NCBI RefSeq assembly: GCF_022539505.1
Contig: NC_061510.1
Coordinates: forward strand, 101,954,424-102,018,423
DNA: 64,000 nt
Direction: 5' to 3'
DNA from: Lolium rigidum
Lineage: Eukaryota > Streptophyta > Magnoliopsida > Poales > Poaceae
Shown here piece by piece: positions 11,513 to 23,106 of this stretch (its first letter is position 1; the number at the start of each line of letters is the position of its first letter). The translations under genes and the position numbers were made by a program. Below the pieces are notes generated by a model. It made no database searches. It saw only the letters and a program-made list of their open reading frames with translations, and was not told the DNA's origin.

Positions 11513-14500
11513 TTAGTTCTTCTAAAGTACTCAAGGATATTCTTACTGTCATCCAATGATCATCATATGAATCATTCTCGGTATATGCTCATAACACTTT
11601 ATAGCACATGATATCTGATTGTGTACATATTGTTCGTGATCTATAATCACTCATGTGTTTTTACTCATTGAGTGTCAGATACACTCAAGTCTTGTTAATA
11701 CTTCACATGACAAGAATATTTTCTTAATATTTCTACATTTAACTATTTTCAATATCCATTCTATTTACTTTGACTTAAACTTATTTTGTGTTTCAATCTA
11801 TCTTCATAGATCTTGACACTAGATATGTTTCAGTCCATATCCTTTCATTGAAATTAATTTCTCAATGAAACCTTTTAATCAAGTATATAATTACATCATT
11901 TATAACTAACTATATGTCACCTACATAAAGTATTATAAATGTGTCTTAGCGCTCCCACTTAATTTCTTGCAAATGCAAGCCTCTTCATCGCCTCTCGATG
12001 AAATCAAAAACTCTTTGACTATTTCATCTCGGTGAAGATTACAACTCCGCAATACATACTTCATCCAATTGAAGCTCGTATACCTATCTAGTATTCCACA
12101 TGACCAAGCAAAACTCTTGGTTGTATCTTGTATACACCTTTAATACATACTTCGATAAGTAATGTATTTTGCCATCCTACTAGCATATCTCATAAAAGAA
12201 ATATGTAGTGATTACTAGAATAATTCACATAGACTATAAGCATTGCTACTGAAGATCTAATCTTATCGTAGTCAACTCTTTGAACTTTGTCGTAAACAAT
12301 TTTTCAACAAGTCGAGCTTCTTCAAAGATATTTCATCCAAGTCTATAGATCCATTTACTTTCAAAAAGTATTCATCTATTATGGATTTCATGGCGCATGG
12401 CCATTTTAACGGAGTCAGGGCCCATCATAACTTCTTTGTTTGTAGTTGGTTTATCATTATTCAAAATCAATCCTTTGTTCACAAATCATTTATTTGATCA
12501 CAAAGTAAACCATACCTACAAGGTTCAATATGTACTTCGATCTCCATGGCTAAAACACTTTGTAGTCATGGGAGCCATGATCGCCGTGGCCGCTTCGAAA
12601 CAAATTCGATGCTGCGCTACTCGATCATTATGCTCAGGTTCATAAACCTTATCAAGTTCTATTGTCCTCCCACTCAAAAACTTCGCTAGAAACAATTTCT
12701 TGGAAATAAGAAACATTGACAAACACTTTTGTCTTTGTCTCCATTGTGGGAAGAATTCCCAATCAATTCTCTGGGATAACCAACAAAGACATTCATCCGA
12801 TTTTGGTTGTAAACTTATTTACTTATGCTATGCATACCAAAATTTAAGAAAATACTATTAGGGTTTATACCCATGTCATAACTCGTATGATGTCATTTCA
12901 ACGGATCATGATGATGCTCTATTCAGTGTAAAGCGGTAGTCACTAAAGCATAATTCACAAAAATATAATGGCGTCATAATATTTTATCTCATCATTAATC
13001 CAACAAGGTTTGGATACATATCTCGGATACAATATCATCATTATGATACTCCAAGAAATGTGAGTTGTAGAACAATTTCATAACTCTCTTAGATGTTCGC
13101 TAAAACTCGTAATTCAAATATTTCTACCATGATCCAATCATAGATATTTGACTTTTCTATTACGATGATTTCCACTTCATGCTGAAACTTATTTGAATCC
13201 ATTCAAATGTTTCAAACTTCTTCCTTATTGAATATATCCACATATATATACTCAATTCATTGTTGAAAGTTTTCATGAAGTAGAAGAATCTCCCGCACAC
13301 AACTATGCCTAGTGAACCACATACATCATCATGTATTTTTCCACTAAGTTAGTTTCCCGTTCAACTTTTGGCCTATGAACGGTATTTTAATCATTGTCTT
13401 TAGAAAAGATTTGCAAGCGTCAAATGATTCAAAAATCAAGTGACTCCAAAAATCCATTTGCATGGAGTTTCTTCATGCGTTCCTTTCCAACATGACCTAA
13501 ATGGCGGTTCCACAAATAAGTGGAATTCAAATCAATTGCCTTATGGCATTTTAGCGTCAGTGTTATGTATGTGTGTTTCACTATTAAGATTTATAATAAC
13601 TTATCCATCGTACATGGAGTAATGTCATAATTTGAACAACTCATTGTTTTTCATTTGACCATGAGCAAAATAACAATTATTAAGTTCTTTATTATAAATT
13701 CTAAGGGCTAGATAGAATGCCAACGATGAACATAATAACACTTTATTTTTGTTCCAGACGTGCATTCCTATCATATTCCTTATCAGTCACTTAGGCCATT
13801 GTATTCTAGTATTGCGTTGTTTTGTATGACACTTCATACCAACCAATATGGTACTAATACCCAAGAATTTCATTGTGTGACCAAACAAGGAATACATTCA
13901 TAACATGTATATCATTTATATACACCCGAGCTAGACTTTCTAGTCTTTTCTTTCTTTCCGCCAATAATCTTTTTGTAGTTTCTCTTTAGCTTTCCTCATT
14001 ATTCGAAAAACACTTCAACATCAATAACTTCTAGGTTTGTTGGTCCGATACCAATAACCTTGAGGTTCTTATTTTGAAGTTGATCATCATATGACAAGTG
14101 TTCCGGATTTCACTATTAGTAACCTTGTAATATGATGAACAATTTCACTCATAATTTTATCCATCATATCATGACGACTTTCCGAGACCATGTCTGTACA
14201 TGCTAGGCTCGTAAAGTTTTAACCTTGGTATTTGCATGTGCAAATCTAGCTTGCACCCGTTGTATGCACACGTAGAATCTATCACACCCGATCATCACGT
14301 GATGCTTCGAAACGACGAGTCTTAGCAACGGTGCATATTAAGGATGGTCACTTCATGGATATGCGAATATCGTTAGTGCCCCAATAGTTGGAGGATTGTG
14401 ACGCCTTGCGTCTTCAACCTTCGTACATTCCCATAAAACTTATGAGATCATGTAGTCTCACCAAATTATATTCTATCATCTTGCAATAAGGTCTTAGATA

Positions 14501-15961
14501 TCACATATATCTCATACCTTGATTATTTCTGAAAACTAAATTTTCAGTTCCTTACTTTTCAAACAGATTTGAACTTCAAGTTTCACGGAGACAAGATAAC
14601 TTTTGGTACTAATTGAAACCATAGCTCTTTGAATCAACAATGTGAAGTTTACTAAAAGTTTGCAATAGGACTTAATCAATTCTTGATTCTTTAACAATAC
14701 GGTACCAATCCGTAAAGTTTCTTGTCGATTTTAACAAGTATTTCTATCTCAATTACAAGACTAGCGCATGGTATAAAACGGATGCCAATACTACAAAATT
14801 AATTCAAAATACTACTCGGACTATGTTTATGATAATTAGTTCATGTTTTAATCTAATTACTAATGAACTCCCACTTAATACAACATCCCTCATAGTTGTT
14901 AAGTGGTACACGATCCAAATCCACTACACCAAAACCGATCATCACGTGAGATGATGTAGCTTCAATAGTGAACATCAAAATGTTGATCATATCATCCATA
15001 TGACTCGTGTTCAACCTTTCGGTTTCCGTTGTCCCGAGGCCATGTCTGTACATGCTAGGCTCGTCAAGCAAACCCAAGTATTCCGCGTGTGCAACATGGC
15101 TTACACCCGTTGTATGTGAACGTTGAGTCTATCACATCCGATCATCACGAGATGCTTCGAAACGACGAACTATACAACGGTGCATACTTAGGGGAGAACA
15201 CTTTATTATCTTGATATTAATGTGAGGGATCATCTTATAATGCTACCGTCGCGATCTAAGCAAAATAAGATGCATAAAAGGATTAACATCACATGCAGTT
15301 CATATGTGATATGATATGGCCCTTTTGTCTTTGCGCCTTCGATCTTCATCTCTAAAGCACGGACATGATCTCCATCATCAACGGGCATGATCTCCATTAT
15401 CGTCGGCGTAGCGTCAAGGTTCATGGCGCCGTCTTCATGGTTGTTCACCTAATGTAGCAACTATTACAACTACTTTGAAATACTACTCAACATGAAATTT
15501 AAAGACAACCATAAGGCTCCCGCCGGTTGCCACAATACAATAATGATCATCTCATACATATTCATCATCACATCATGGCCATATCACATCACCAAACCCT
15601 GCAAAAACAAGTTAGACGTCTCTAATTTGGTTTGCATATTTTACGTGGTTTAGGGTTTTCGATAGAGATCTAATCTACCTACGAACATGAACCACAACGG
15701 TGATACTAGTGTTGTCAATAGAAGAGTAAATTGAATCTTCACTATAGTAGGAGAGACAGACACCCGCAAAGCCTCTTATGCAATACAAGTTGCATGTCGA
15801 ACGAGGAGCAAGTATCATGAACGCGGTCATGTAAAGTTAGCCCGAGCCGCTTCATCCCACTATGCCACAAAGATGCAAAATACTCAAACTAAAGATAACA
15901 AGAGCATCAACGCCCACAAAACCATTGTGTTCTACTCGTGCAACCATCTATGCATAGACAC

Positions 15962-15974
15962 GGCTCTGATACCA
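15962..15974 (-). other. Primer-binding site of Copia-1
   Basis: GGCTCTGATACCA on the plus strand, i.e. TGGTATCAGAGCC in element sense, the standard initiator-Met-tRNA-complementary site of plant copia elements. One base separates it from the LTR end at 15976. Confidence 0.85.
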
Positions 15975-15975
15975 C

Positions 15976-17151
15976 TGTAGGATAACGTTGCATAGAAAAC
16001 AAAAAATTTCCTACCGCGAACACGCAATCTAAGCCAAGATGCAATCTAGAAGATGGTAGCAACGAGGGGGTATCGAGTCTCACCCTTGAAGAGATTCCAA
16101 AGCCTACAAGATGAGGCTCTTGTTGCTGCGGTAGACGTTCACTTGCCGCTTGCAAAAGCGCGTAGAAGATCTTGATCACGATCGCTCCGGCGCCACGAAC
16201 GGGCAGCACCTCCGTACTCGGTCACACGTTCGGTTGTTGATGAAGACGACGTCCACCTCCCCGTTCCAGCGGGCAGCGGAAGTAGTAGCTCCTCTTGAAT
16301 CCGAAAGCACGACGGCGTGGTGTCGGTGGTGGTGGATAAATCCGGCGGAGCTTCGCTTAAGCGTGCGGGATGTGGTGGAGGAGAGAGACCGCTAGGGTTT
16401 GGGGAGAGAGGGGGTTGGGCGCCGACCCTCTAAGGGGTGTGGCCAAGGCTGAGGCTTGAAGTGGTCAGCCCCTCTCCTATGCCCCTCATTATATAGGTGG
16501 AAGCACCAAGAGTTCTAGTCCAAGTCTTCGAATAAGACCCCAACACTAAAACCTCCCATATGTGGGAAACCTACTCAAGGAGGGAGTCCTACCCAAGGTG
16601 GGACTCCCACCTTTCCTTGAGGTGGGTTGGCCGGCCACCCTAGGGGAGTCCACCTTGGACTCCTCCCCTTTAGGGTTGGCTGGTCATGCAAGGTGGAGTC
16701 CCTCCGGGACTCTTACTTTCCATGGTGATTTCTTCCGGACTTTTCTAGAACCTTCTAGAACCTCGCCATAAATGCACCGGATCATTTCCAAACTTGGAAT
16801 ATGACTTCCTATATATGAATCTTATTCTCCGGACCATTCCGGAACTCCTCGTGATGTCCGGGATCTCATCCGGGACTCCGAACAAATATTCGAACTCCAT
16901 TCCATATTCAAGTTCTACCATTTCAACATCCAACTTTAAGTGTGTCACCCTACGGTTCGTGAACTATGCGGACATGGTTGAGTACTCACTCCGACCAATA
17001 ACCAATAGCGGGATCTGGAGATCCATAATGGCTCCCACATATTCAACGATGAATTTAGTGATCGAATGAACCATTCACATACGCTACCAATTCCCTTTGT
17101 CACGCGATATTTTACTTGTCCGAGGTTTGATCTTCGGTATCACTCTATACC
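15976..17151 (-). repeat. 5' LTR of Copia-1, outer segment (3' part of the LTR)
   Basis: Matches 9098-10273 of the left LTR. It is cut at 17151 by Gypsy-N; the rest of the LTR resumes at 24280 after the duplicated ATACC. Confidence 0.85.
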
Positions 17152-17366
17152 TGTTATCACCAGAATTTGACCGAGTCAGAGGTGGGCCGCGATCAAGATA
17201 GATTTGAAGATATATACATGGAAGAAATACGTGAATCGGCCTTTTGTACCAAGTTGGGCTTAATTGCCCGTGTATCTGTAAAATATTAGATCGCATCTTA
17301 GTTTAGAAGTTAGAATCTTACTCGTGCACGGTTTGGTGCACGCCCACATTAGAAAGTCCGCTGGAC

Positions 17367-17374
17367 TATAAATA
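17367..17374 (+). promoter_or_regulatory. TATA box of Gypsy-N 5' LTR
   Basis: TATAAATA, about 215 bp into the LTR, in a position usual for the U3/R boundary. The same box occurs in the 3' LTR at 23322-23329. Confidence 0.6.
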
Positions 17375-17479
17375 TGTATCTAGGGTTTATGGAATAAACA
17401 ACAACCAACGTTCAACCACAAACAAATCTCGGCGCATCGCCAACCCCTTCGTCTCGAGGGTTTCTACCGGTAAGCACCA

Positions 17480-17685
17480 TGCTGCCTAGATCGCATCTTG
17501 CGATCTAGGCAGCACAAGCCTGCCCCGTTGTTCATGCGTTGCTCGTACTGAAGCCTTTTTGATGGCGAGCAACGTAGTTATCTTAGATGTGTTAGGGTTA
17601 GCATTGTTCTTCATATTACATGCTTTCGTAGTGCAACCCTTGCATGTCTAGCCGCCCTTACACCTATCTTAGGTGTAGGGGCGGC
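17480..17685 (+). repeat. Three consecutive stem-loops in the Gypsy-N leader
   Basis: Stem 1 (17480-17495 with 17499-17514) is a perfect 16-bp inverted repeat with a TCT loop. Stem 2 (17537-17545 with 17566-17574) is 9 bp, CGTTGCTCG/CGAGCAACG. Stem 3 (17651-17666 with 17670-17685) is 16 bp with one T:G pair and again a TCT loop. The 3' LTR repeats the same structures from about 23435. Confidence 0.8.
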
Positions 17686-18359
17686 ACCCCGCTTGATCAT
17701 AGTTTAGTAGATCTGATCCGTTACGGTTGCTCCTTGTTTCATCAAGGATTAGTTTAACATCCGCAATAGTTAGGCCTTACAAAGGGTTGGAGGATCCAGC
17801 GGCGTGTAGGGTGGCATTTGCTAGCCCTAGAAAGGATGTTCCGGGGATCAACCTCGTGTTGGTTTTTAGGCCCTGTCTAGGATCGGCTTACGGTCACCGT
17901 GCGCGAGCGCGAGGCCCAATCGTGAGTAGGATGATCCGATTATGCGGTGAAAACCCTAAATCGTCGTAGATCTAATCAGCTTTATCTTGATCAAGCAGGA
18001 CCACCATATATTCGGACACCTCGTCCGGATCATGGGTGGATCGGCTCTTTGAGCCGATTCACGAGATAACCTGAGAGCCGATCGAGGCTCGTATTTAATG
18101 TTTACGTGTGTGCCCTGCAGGAAACTAAGCGAGGCATCATCCACACCTTCCTGACCAGGTATAGGTCAGGTGGCACGCCCTTGTGATAAACATCGGACGT
18201 GCGACCGGGAGGCTTTGCGGGCCGTCGCTCTGAGGGACTGGGGCCAGCCGCAGCCCTAGTTGTTCCCGGCTCTACTGTGTTGCCCGTCTCTGCCCGCCAG
18301 GGGGTTTCTGACGTCAACACATTCTGGCACGCCCGGTGGGACAACCTTCGACATCCGCA

Positions 18360-21150
18360 ACATCGCCATCTACATCCGAGATGGCGGAAGACACTCCGGT
18401 CACGTACGAGGATCCGCCTCGATGAGCTCAAGAAGAAACATGACGAGATCAAGGCAACCCTCGAAGCCGAACTCATCGGCTCCTTCCACCGAACCCGCTC
18501 CCATGGCGTCGGTGGAAGGGTTTCACACCTGAAGGCGCGCTCGATGGAGTGGACCTGTCCGCCCCGTCGGAAGAACGCACCAGGTCAGCTCGCGGCAGGA
18601 GATCAACTACATGGTGGCTCATTCGCCGCACCGCCACTCGAGAGCCTCGGTGAACACCTTGGAGCGTGTCGCTCGCGCGTCGTCAAGGAAATCATGAGCC
18701 ACCGGTATTCTCCATCGGGACCAGCTCCGGGGACTTTCAAGGGAGAGATGCCGCTCCAGCCCCGGCCGTTCGCATGGGCAGCACCGGAACCGCCGAACTC
18801 ATCGGCATACATCGTCTACAAGATTGGTGGTGATCCTAGTGACTACCAATTCCTACCGAGGCACCCAAGGAGATCCCGCACGGATACGCGTGCGCATACG
18901 TACCGGACCGCAACGCCCGGGCACTCTCGAACCAGGCTGCAATATCGGGGGCCTCTGGAACGGCAGGAGGAACGTCGGGAGCTGATCCTGAGAAGCAATC
19001 GTGGCTAGCTAAGTACGCCACCCCGACAAACCTCCAAAGCCCAGCTCCTGCAGTTGGCTTAGAACCGGAAAAGCAAGCATGGCTGGTTAAGTATGCCACT
19101 CCGGCGAATCTTCGTGGTTCGACACCTTCAGCCATCACGGCGGATCAGATTTGTGCAATTCTGAAAGATCAGTTCGGCATGATGCCGAAAAGGAAGACGT
19201 TCGGCTACACCAAGCCGTACCCCAACGACTACGAACTGATCCCGCTACCACCCAAATATCGGCTCCCGGACTTCACGAAGTTTAGTGGATCAGATGGTTC
19301 CAGCTCCATCGAGCATGTGAGCCGGTATTTGGCACAGCTGGGCACGATCTCAGCGTCAGACGAGTTGCGTGTGAGGTTCTTCGCACAGTACCTCACAGGA
19401 TCGGCTTTCGGGTGGTACACATCGCTGCCACCGAACTCCATCCGGACTTGGAAGCAGTTGGAAGAGCAGTTCCATGAGCAGTATCACTCAGAGGCTTCCG
19501 ATGTTGGTATTGCCGATCTAGCGCAAGTACGACAGAAGCGCGGGGAAACAGTGTCAGAATACATCCAGCGCTTCAGGACCATTAGGAACCGATGCTTTTC
19601 GGCTCATATAAATGAAAAAGAAGCAGTCGAGTTGGCGGTGGTGGGTCTCTCATCATCGATTAAGGACGTGGCCTCCCAAGCAGACTACCCTTCATTGGCG
19701 CACATGGTGCGAAGGCTGTCGGCATATGAACAGCGCCACCCGGATGTTTACCAGGACAAATTCAAGCGTGCGGTGACCCCGGTTGAGGCGGACGAGGATG
19801 AAGGTGCTGCGGGAGATCGAGAGATAGCAGTGGCTGAATGGACTCGAGCGACGGGCCCCGTGACCCGCAAATGGGTGAAGCCACAAGGCCCTCCAAAAGG
19901 GTTCGACTTCGACGTGACCAAGACGGAGCAGATTTTTGATCTCTTACTCACGGAGAAGCATATAAAGGTACCCGAAGGCCACAAATTCCCCACGGTGCAA
20001 GAGCTGAACGGAAAGCCATACCGCAAATGGCATAACACGTTCTCCCACACCACCAACGACCGCAGGGTGTGGCGGCAGCAGATCCAAATGGCGATAGAAA
20101 ATGGACGGTTGATTTTTAACCAGATACGCCATGAAGGTCGACACACACCCTTTCCCCGTCGTTAACATGGTGGAGTATTCTTACCATGAAGGTTGCCAGC
20201 CAGGATCTTCGTTCAGCATCAACATGGTAGGATCTGGACACCACGCTGGCAAGGATGGAGATGAGGGCAGCTGCTCTCACAGCAAAGATACAGAGGAAGC
20301 CGCTCCACGCGATCGGCTCCGCCAAGATGGCAAGCGCTACGTAACAGAGGGAGAAGTGAAGAACATAAGATATCAGCGACCTCTCTCTGGCCACCTCCTC
20401 AACAAGTATGTGGGTCAGTATGACCAACGCCGACGGTCCAGCAATGATGATGAAAGAGATCGTCTGGCCAGAGAAGCCAGAAGACATCGTCGGCATAATC
20501 ACGATGAGGAGGAACACGAGCGTTGTGCCAAGGAAAAGGCAAGGGAGCGAAATGACGAGGACAGGCACTGGGATTGTCCCTTCTTCAAGCACTGCTGGGA
20601 TTCAGGAATGAGCCGATTGCCAACAATCGGCAATTGCCCAGAATGCAACCAGAAGAAGAAGGAGGCAGCCAACGTGTCCGTATTCGAGCGCCTAGGGCCT
20701 CTCCCGCCACGGAGCAAATGAGCTGAGTCCCCTCGGTTGGAAGATCTCGAAGATTCAGAAGCCGAGGGAGAAGAAGAAGACAGGTATCACCGGCCAAGGT
20801 GGTGCCCTGATGGACTTAGCCGTTCCCAGAAACGCAGGGTTCAGCGATTGCGCGGCCTGGAGGAAGCCGAGAGGTTATACTTGCACACATTGAGAAAGGC
20901 AAGGCCCGATCTGGCTGCGAAGGTTCAGCGAACCCTAGATGAAGAGGGTCGTCCACGGAAAATGGAGTGGCGCCCCAAGCAAAGGAAAGCCGATGATGAA
21001 ACATCGGCTGGCACGAACATGGTGCTCGTTCTTCCGACGAAGCTTAGTGCTCCACGGTTATATGATGCACTCAAGGTGGACGACAGCAAGCGCACCAACA
21101 TGATAAAGTCAGAGATTGGGCTGGTTTTATCTACCGGCCTGAACGTGTAG
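18360..21150 (+). pseudogene. gag: Broken gag of Gypsy-N
   Basis: A gag-like frame can be followed with breaks: a frame change near 18858, another near 20122 and an in-frame TGA at 20719-20721. The longest open part, 19179-20165, holds the gag/capsid domain (YRLPDFTKFSGSDGSSSIEH, then SAFGWYTSLPPNSIRTWKQL and the QKRGETVSEYIQRFR helix). Downstream, 20131-20721 has a cysteine cluster (CPFFKHCWDSG...NCPEC) that may be a zinc-binding nucleocapsid part. 20737-21150 continues as a charged segment. Upstream of 19179 a 14-residue motif, EKQxWLxKYATPxNL, is tandemly repeated. Gag would supply particle protein or simply mark a packaging region; the protein as written is not continuous. Confidence 0.7.
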
Positions 21151-22300
21151 CAAGAGCACGTCAATGAGCAAACGTGGCGAGGCTGATCCTTGTGATCGGC
21201 CCCAAAAAATTATATGAAGGGACATTACAAAACCTTCATCGAACAAGCAACATGGAGGCCGATTCCAGCAATCGGCCAAAATTATCCTCACCAACCATTC
21301 TGCCTGGGTTCGACATGTTATCCAACAGAGCCGATACCATCAATTCTCTTGACAGAATCGGCTCGGGGGGGCACCCAGGTGGATAAAACACGAGGATATG
21401 CAGTAGAAGTAGCTCATCCTTTAGTGATGGGTGTTGGAGTGTGGGGGGGCCGATGCATAAGTCGGCCGTAAAAAAAAATTCAAACATTCGAAAATTTTTG
21501 AGCACAACCGATGCAGCAGACATCGACTTAAGGATATGAAAGCCGGTGCAGGGCCATCGACTCAAGAGGTGGAATGGAGCAGGAAGTGGACCACGAAGAG
21601 AGGCCGTGATGGGAGAACTCCTCAATGGAGTGGTTCAAAGGATCAAGGGCTCGGATCTGCTCTTCAAGAACAATGCCAAGAGCAGTCTGGACGTGCAGAT
21701 CAGGTGAAGAAACTCGGGGGGCAGCTCACCTTGAAGGCTCTCTGCTCTGGGAAGCCGATTTATGTTCAAATCGGCTGGCTCTGCATAAGAAGCTCCCTCA
21801 GACATAATCGAGCCTAGGTCCATACAGCTAATCTGTGTATCCTCGTCTCTGTTTTGCCTTGGCTGAGACTCGGGGGGCAGCAGGCCTGGTAGATGCTCTA
21901 TTGAGGAACCGATTGGGGTACCATTGGCTGATCTTCGTTGCAACCTTCTTCACAGAATGATGAGCGCTCGCTGAAGAGGATCGCTGAAACCGATGGGAGA
22001 AATTTAAGGGCTCTCCTGGAAATCACACAGTATCCACCGGAAAGCGAATCATCAGTCGAAGAATGGAAGGGTAAATGTCGAAGGACCGATGCGTTGCTAT
22101 CGGCTCGTTACGCATTGGCAAAGGGGACAAATCGGCAAGATCAGAGGAAATCGGCTAAGATAAGCTAAAAGGAATCGGCAAAATCAGATTGGGGAAAGTT
22201 CTTCATCGATAGATTTCTTACATAAGGAGCTGATTGCCCTCAAAAGGAGGTACTAGGGGATACATGGCCCCATCTACTGCTACTGGTCCTATGCTAGATG
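21151..22300 (+). repeat. Non-coding segment with repeated GCCGAT/ATCGGC stem-loops
   Basis: There is no supportable ORF. The hexamer GCCGAT or its complement ATCGGC recurs many times and is often paired. Inverted pairs are at 21257-21277 (8-bp stem), 21328-21364 (8 bp), 21448-21467 (6 bp) and 21753-21776 (9 bp, AGCCGATTT/AAATCGGCT), with a weaker pair near 22085-22103. This is where pol would normally lie. The same core occurs in the LTR hairpin at 18040-18058 and in gag at 20612-20631. Confidence 0.7.
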
Positions 22301-22306
22301 TCCTAT

Positions 22307-22828
22307 CTACGGGCCGTCGCTGCCCTCATCGTCGCCGTCATCGCCGGTGTCGGCGCTGCTCCCGGCCGGCTCGTCGTCGCTGCTCCAGCGGCCGCCGGCA
22401 GGACCTTCATTGTCCTCATCTTCCTCGTCGTCGTCATCGTCGTCGCTGTCGAAGTCACTCAGATTTCCCGGCCAGGGGCAATGGCGCTTGGCCGGCGGCT
22501 CGTCAGGGAAGCTATCGTCGTCGTCGTCCTCCTCTTCCTCCTCCTTCACCTCCTCGGAGGTGGTGAAGTCGTCCCAGGAGAAGCGATCGTCATTGCTCTC
22601 CTCCTCCGATTCCCCGTCAGCGAGGAAGTGGAGGTCACTCTCCCCGTCCGTCGAGGATTTGTCGTCCTCCGACCAGAGGGAGAAGTCATGGCTAGACTCC
22701 TCCCCGGCCTCAATGGCGCGGCGGATGTTGGCCGCGTGTACCTCCGCCGGGTTCGGCTCCGGCGTCGGCGCGCGAGACGAAGAGGACTGGGTGGAAAGAT
22801 CCGATGAAGCAGAGGAGGAAGAGGACAT
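22307..22828 (-). CDS. Antisense acidic ORF of Gypsy-N
   Basis: 173 codons on the strand opposite to gag, just upstream of the polypurine tract. The start is serine-rich, followed by PEPNPAEVHAANIRRAIEAG (the only patterned, helix-like part). The rest is dominated by Asp, Glu and Ser with two poly-acidic runs and one basic patch, PPAKRHCP. A TATA-like TATATCC (minus strand, 22908-22914) precedes the ATG by about 80 bp, and GCCACCATG-like context surrounds the start. I do not recognise a family. The acidic runs could be simple trinucleotide expansion (GAC/GAG); the complementary plus-strand ORFs look like shadows of the same repeats. Confidence 0.45.
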   Translation of the reverse strand: MSSSSSASSDLSTQSSSSRAPTPEPNPAEVHAANIRRAIEAGEESSHDFSLWSEDDKSSTDGESDLHFLADGESEEESNDDRFSWDDFTTSEEVKEEEEEDDDDDSFPDEPPAKRHCPWPGNLSDFDSDDDDDDEEDEDNEGPAGGRWSSDDEPAGSSADTGDDGDDEGSDGP

Positions 22829-23106
22829 GGTGGCGCAGGACGGCTTTTGGAGTGCTAATGCGAAGGAGATGCAGGATCAAATTGTGCGGAGCGGTTGAAT
22901 AAAAGGGGATATAGTGGAAGTTCAATGCCACAGCAGTTTCCGAGGAAGTGGTGCCTAAAAGGAAAAAAAAACTGCCAGGTCACGCGGAGAAGTTGAGAAG
23001 GCAGGGCATCATGATGACGGATACTGCAACGGTTCTGCCACGACATGACCCGACGAAAGAAAGCATAATGATTTTGGAAATGTCATTTCCAAAACCAGGG
23101 GGCATG

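Larger units (their letters stand above)
10896..15975 (-). pseudogene. Decayed internal region (gag-pol remnant) of Copia-1
   Basis: About 5.1 kb of AT-rich sequence without any ORF longer than about 80 codons. Segments such as those near 12850-12960 and 13410-13560 resemble, on the minus strand, the nucleotide sequence I recall for Angela/BARE pol, but with many substitutions and indels. The segment 14870-15450 resembles the leader/gag-proximal part of the same family. Plant copia polyproteins are normally about 1,300-1,400 residues in one frame, so this one is either deeply decayed or a non-autonomous derivative. The flanking LTRs are much better preserved than the interior. Confidence 0.6.
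17152..18319 (+). repeat. 5' LTR of Gypsy-N (1168 bp)
   Basis: TG...CA ends, with a TATAAATA box at 17367-17374. Downstream of the box there is a series of strong inverted repeats at 17480-17514, 17537-17574, 17651-17685, 18040-18058 and 18150-18170, all within what should be the transcribed leader (R-U5). Confidence 0.9.

Noticed and set aside
11365..11559. ORF with a Tyr-Ile repeat
   Set aside because: Translation of the (AT)30 microsatellite.
22298..22807. Plus-strand ORFs rich in Ser or Val/Arg opposite the acidic ORF
   Set aside because: Complement of the GAC/GAG repeats; no motif and no upstream signals.
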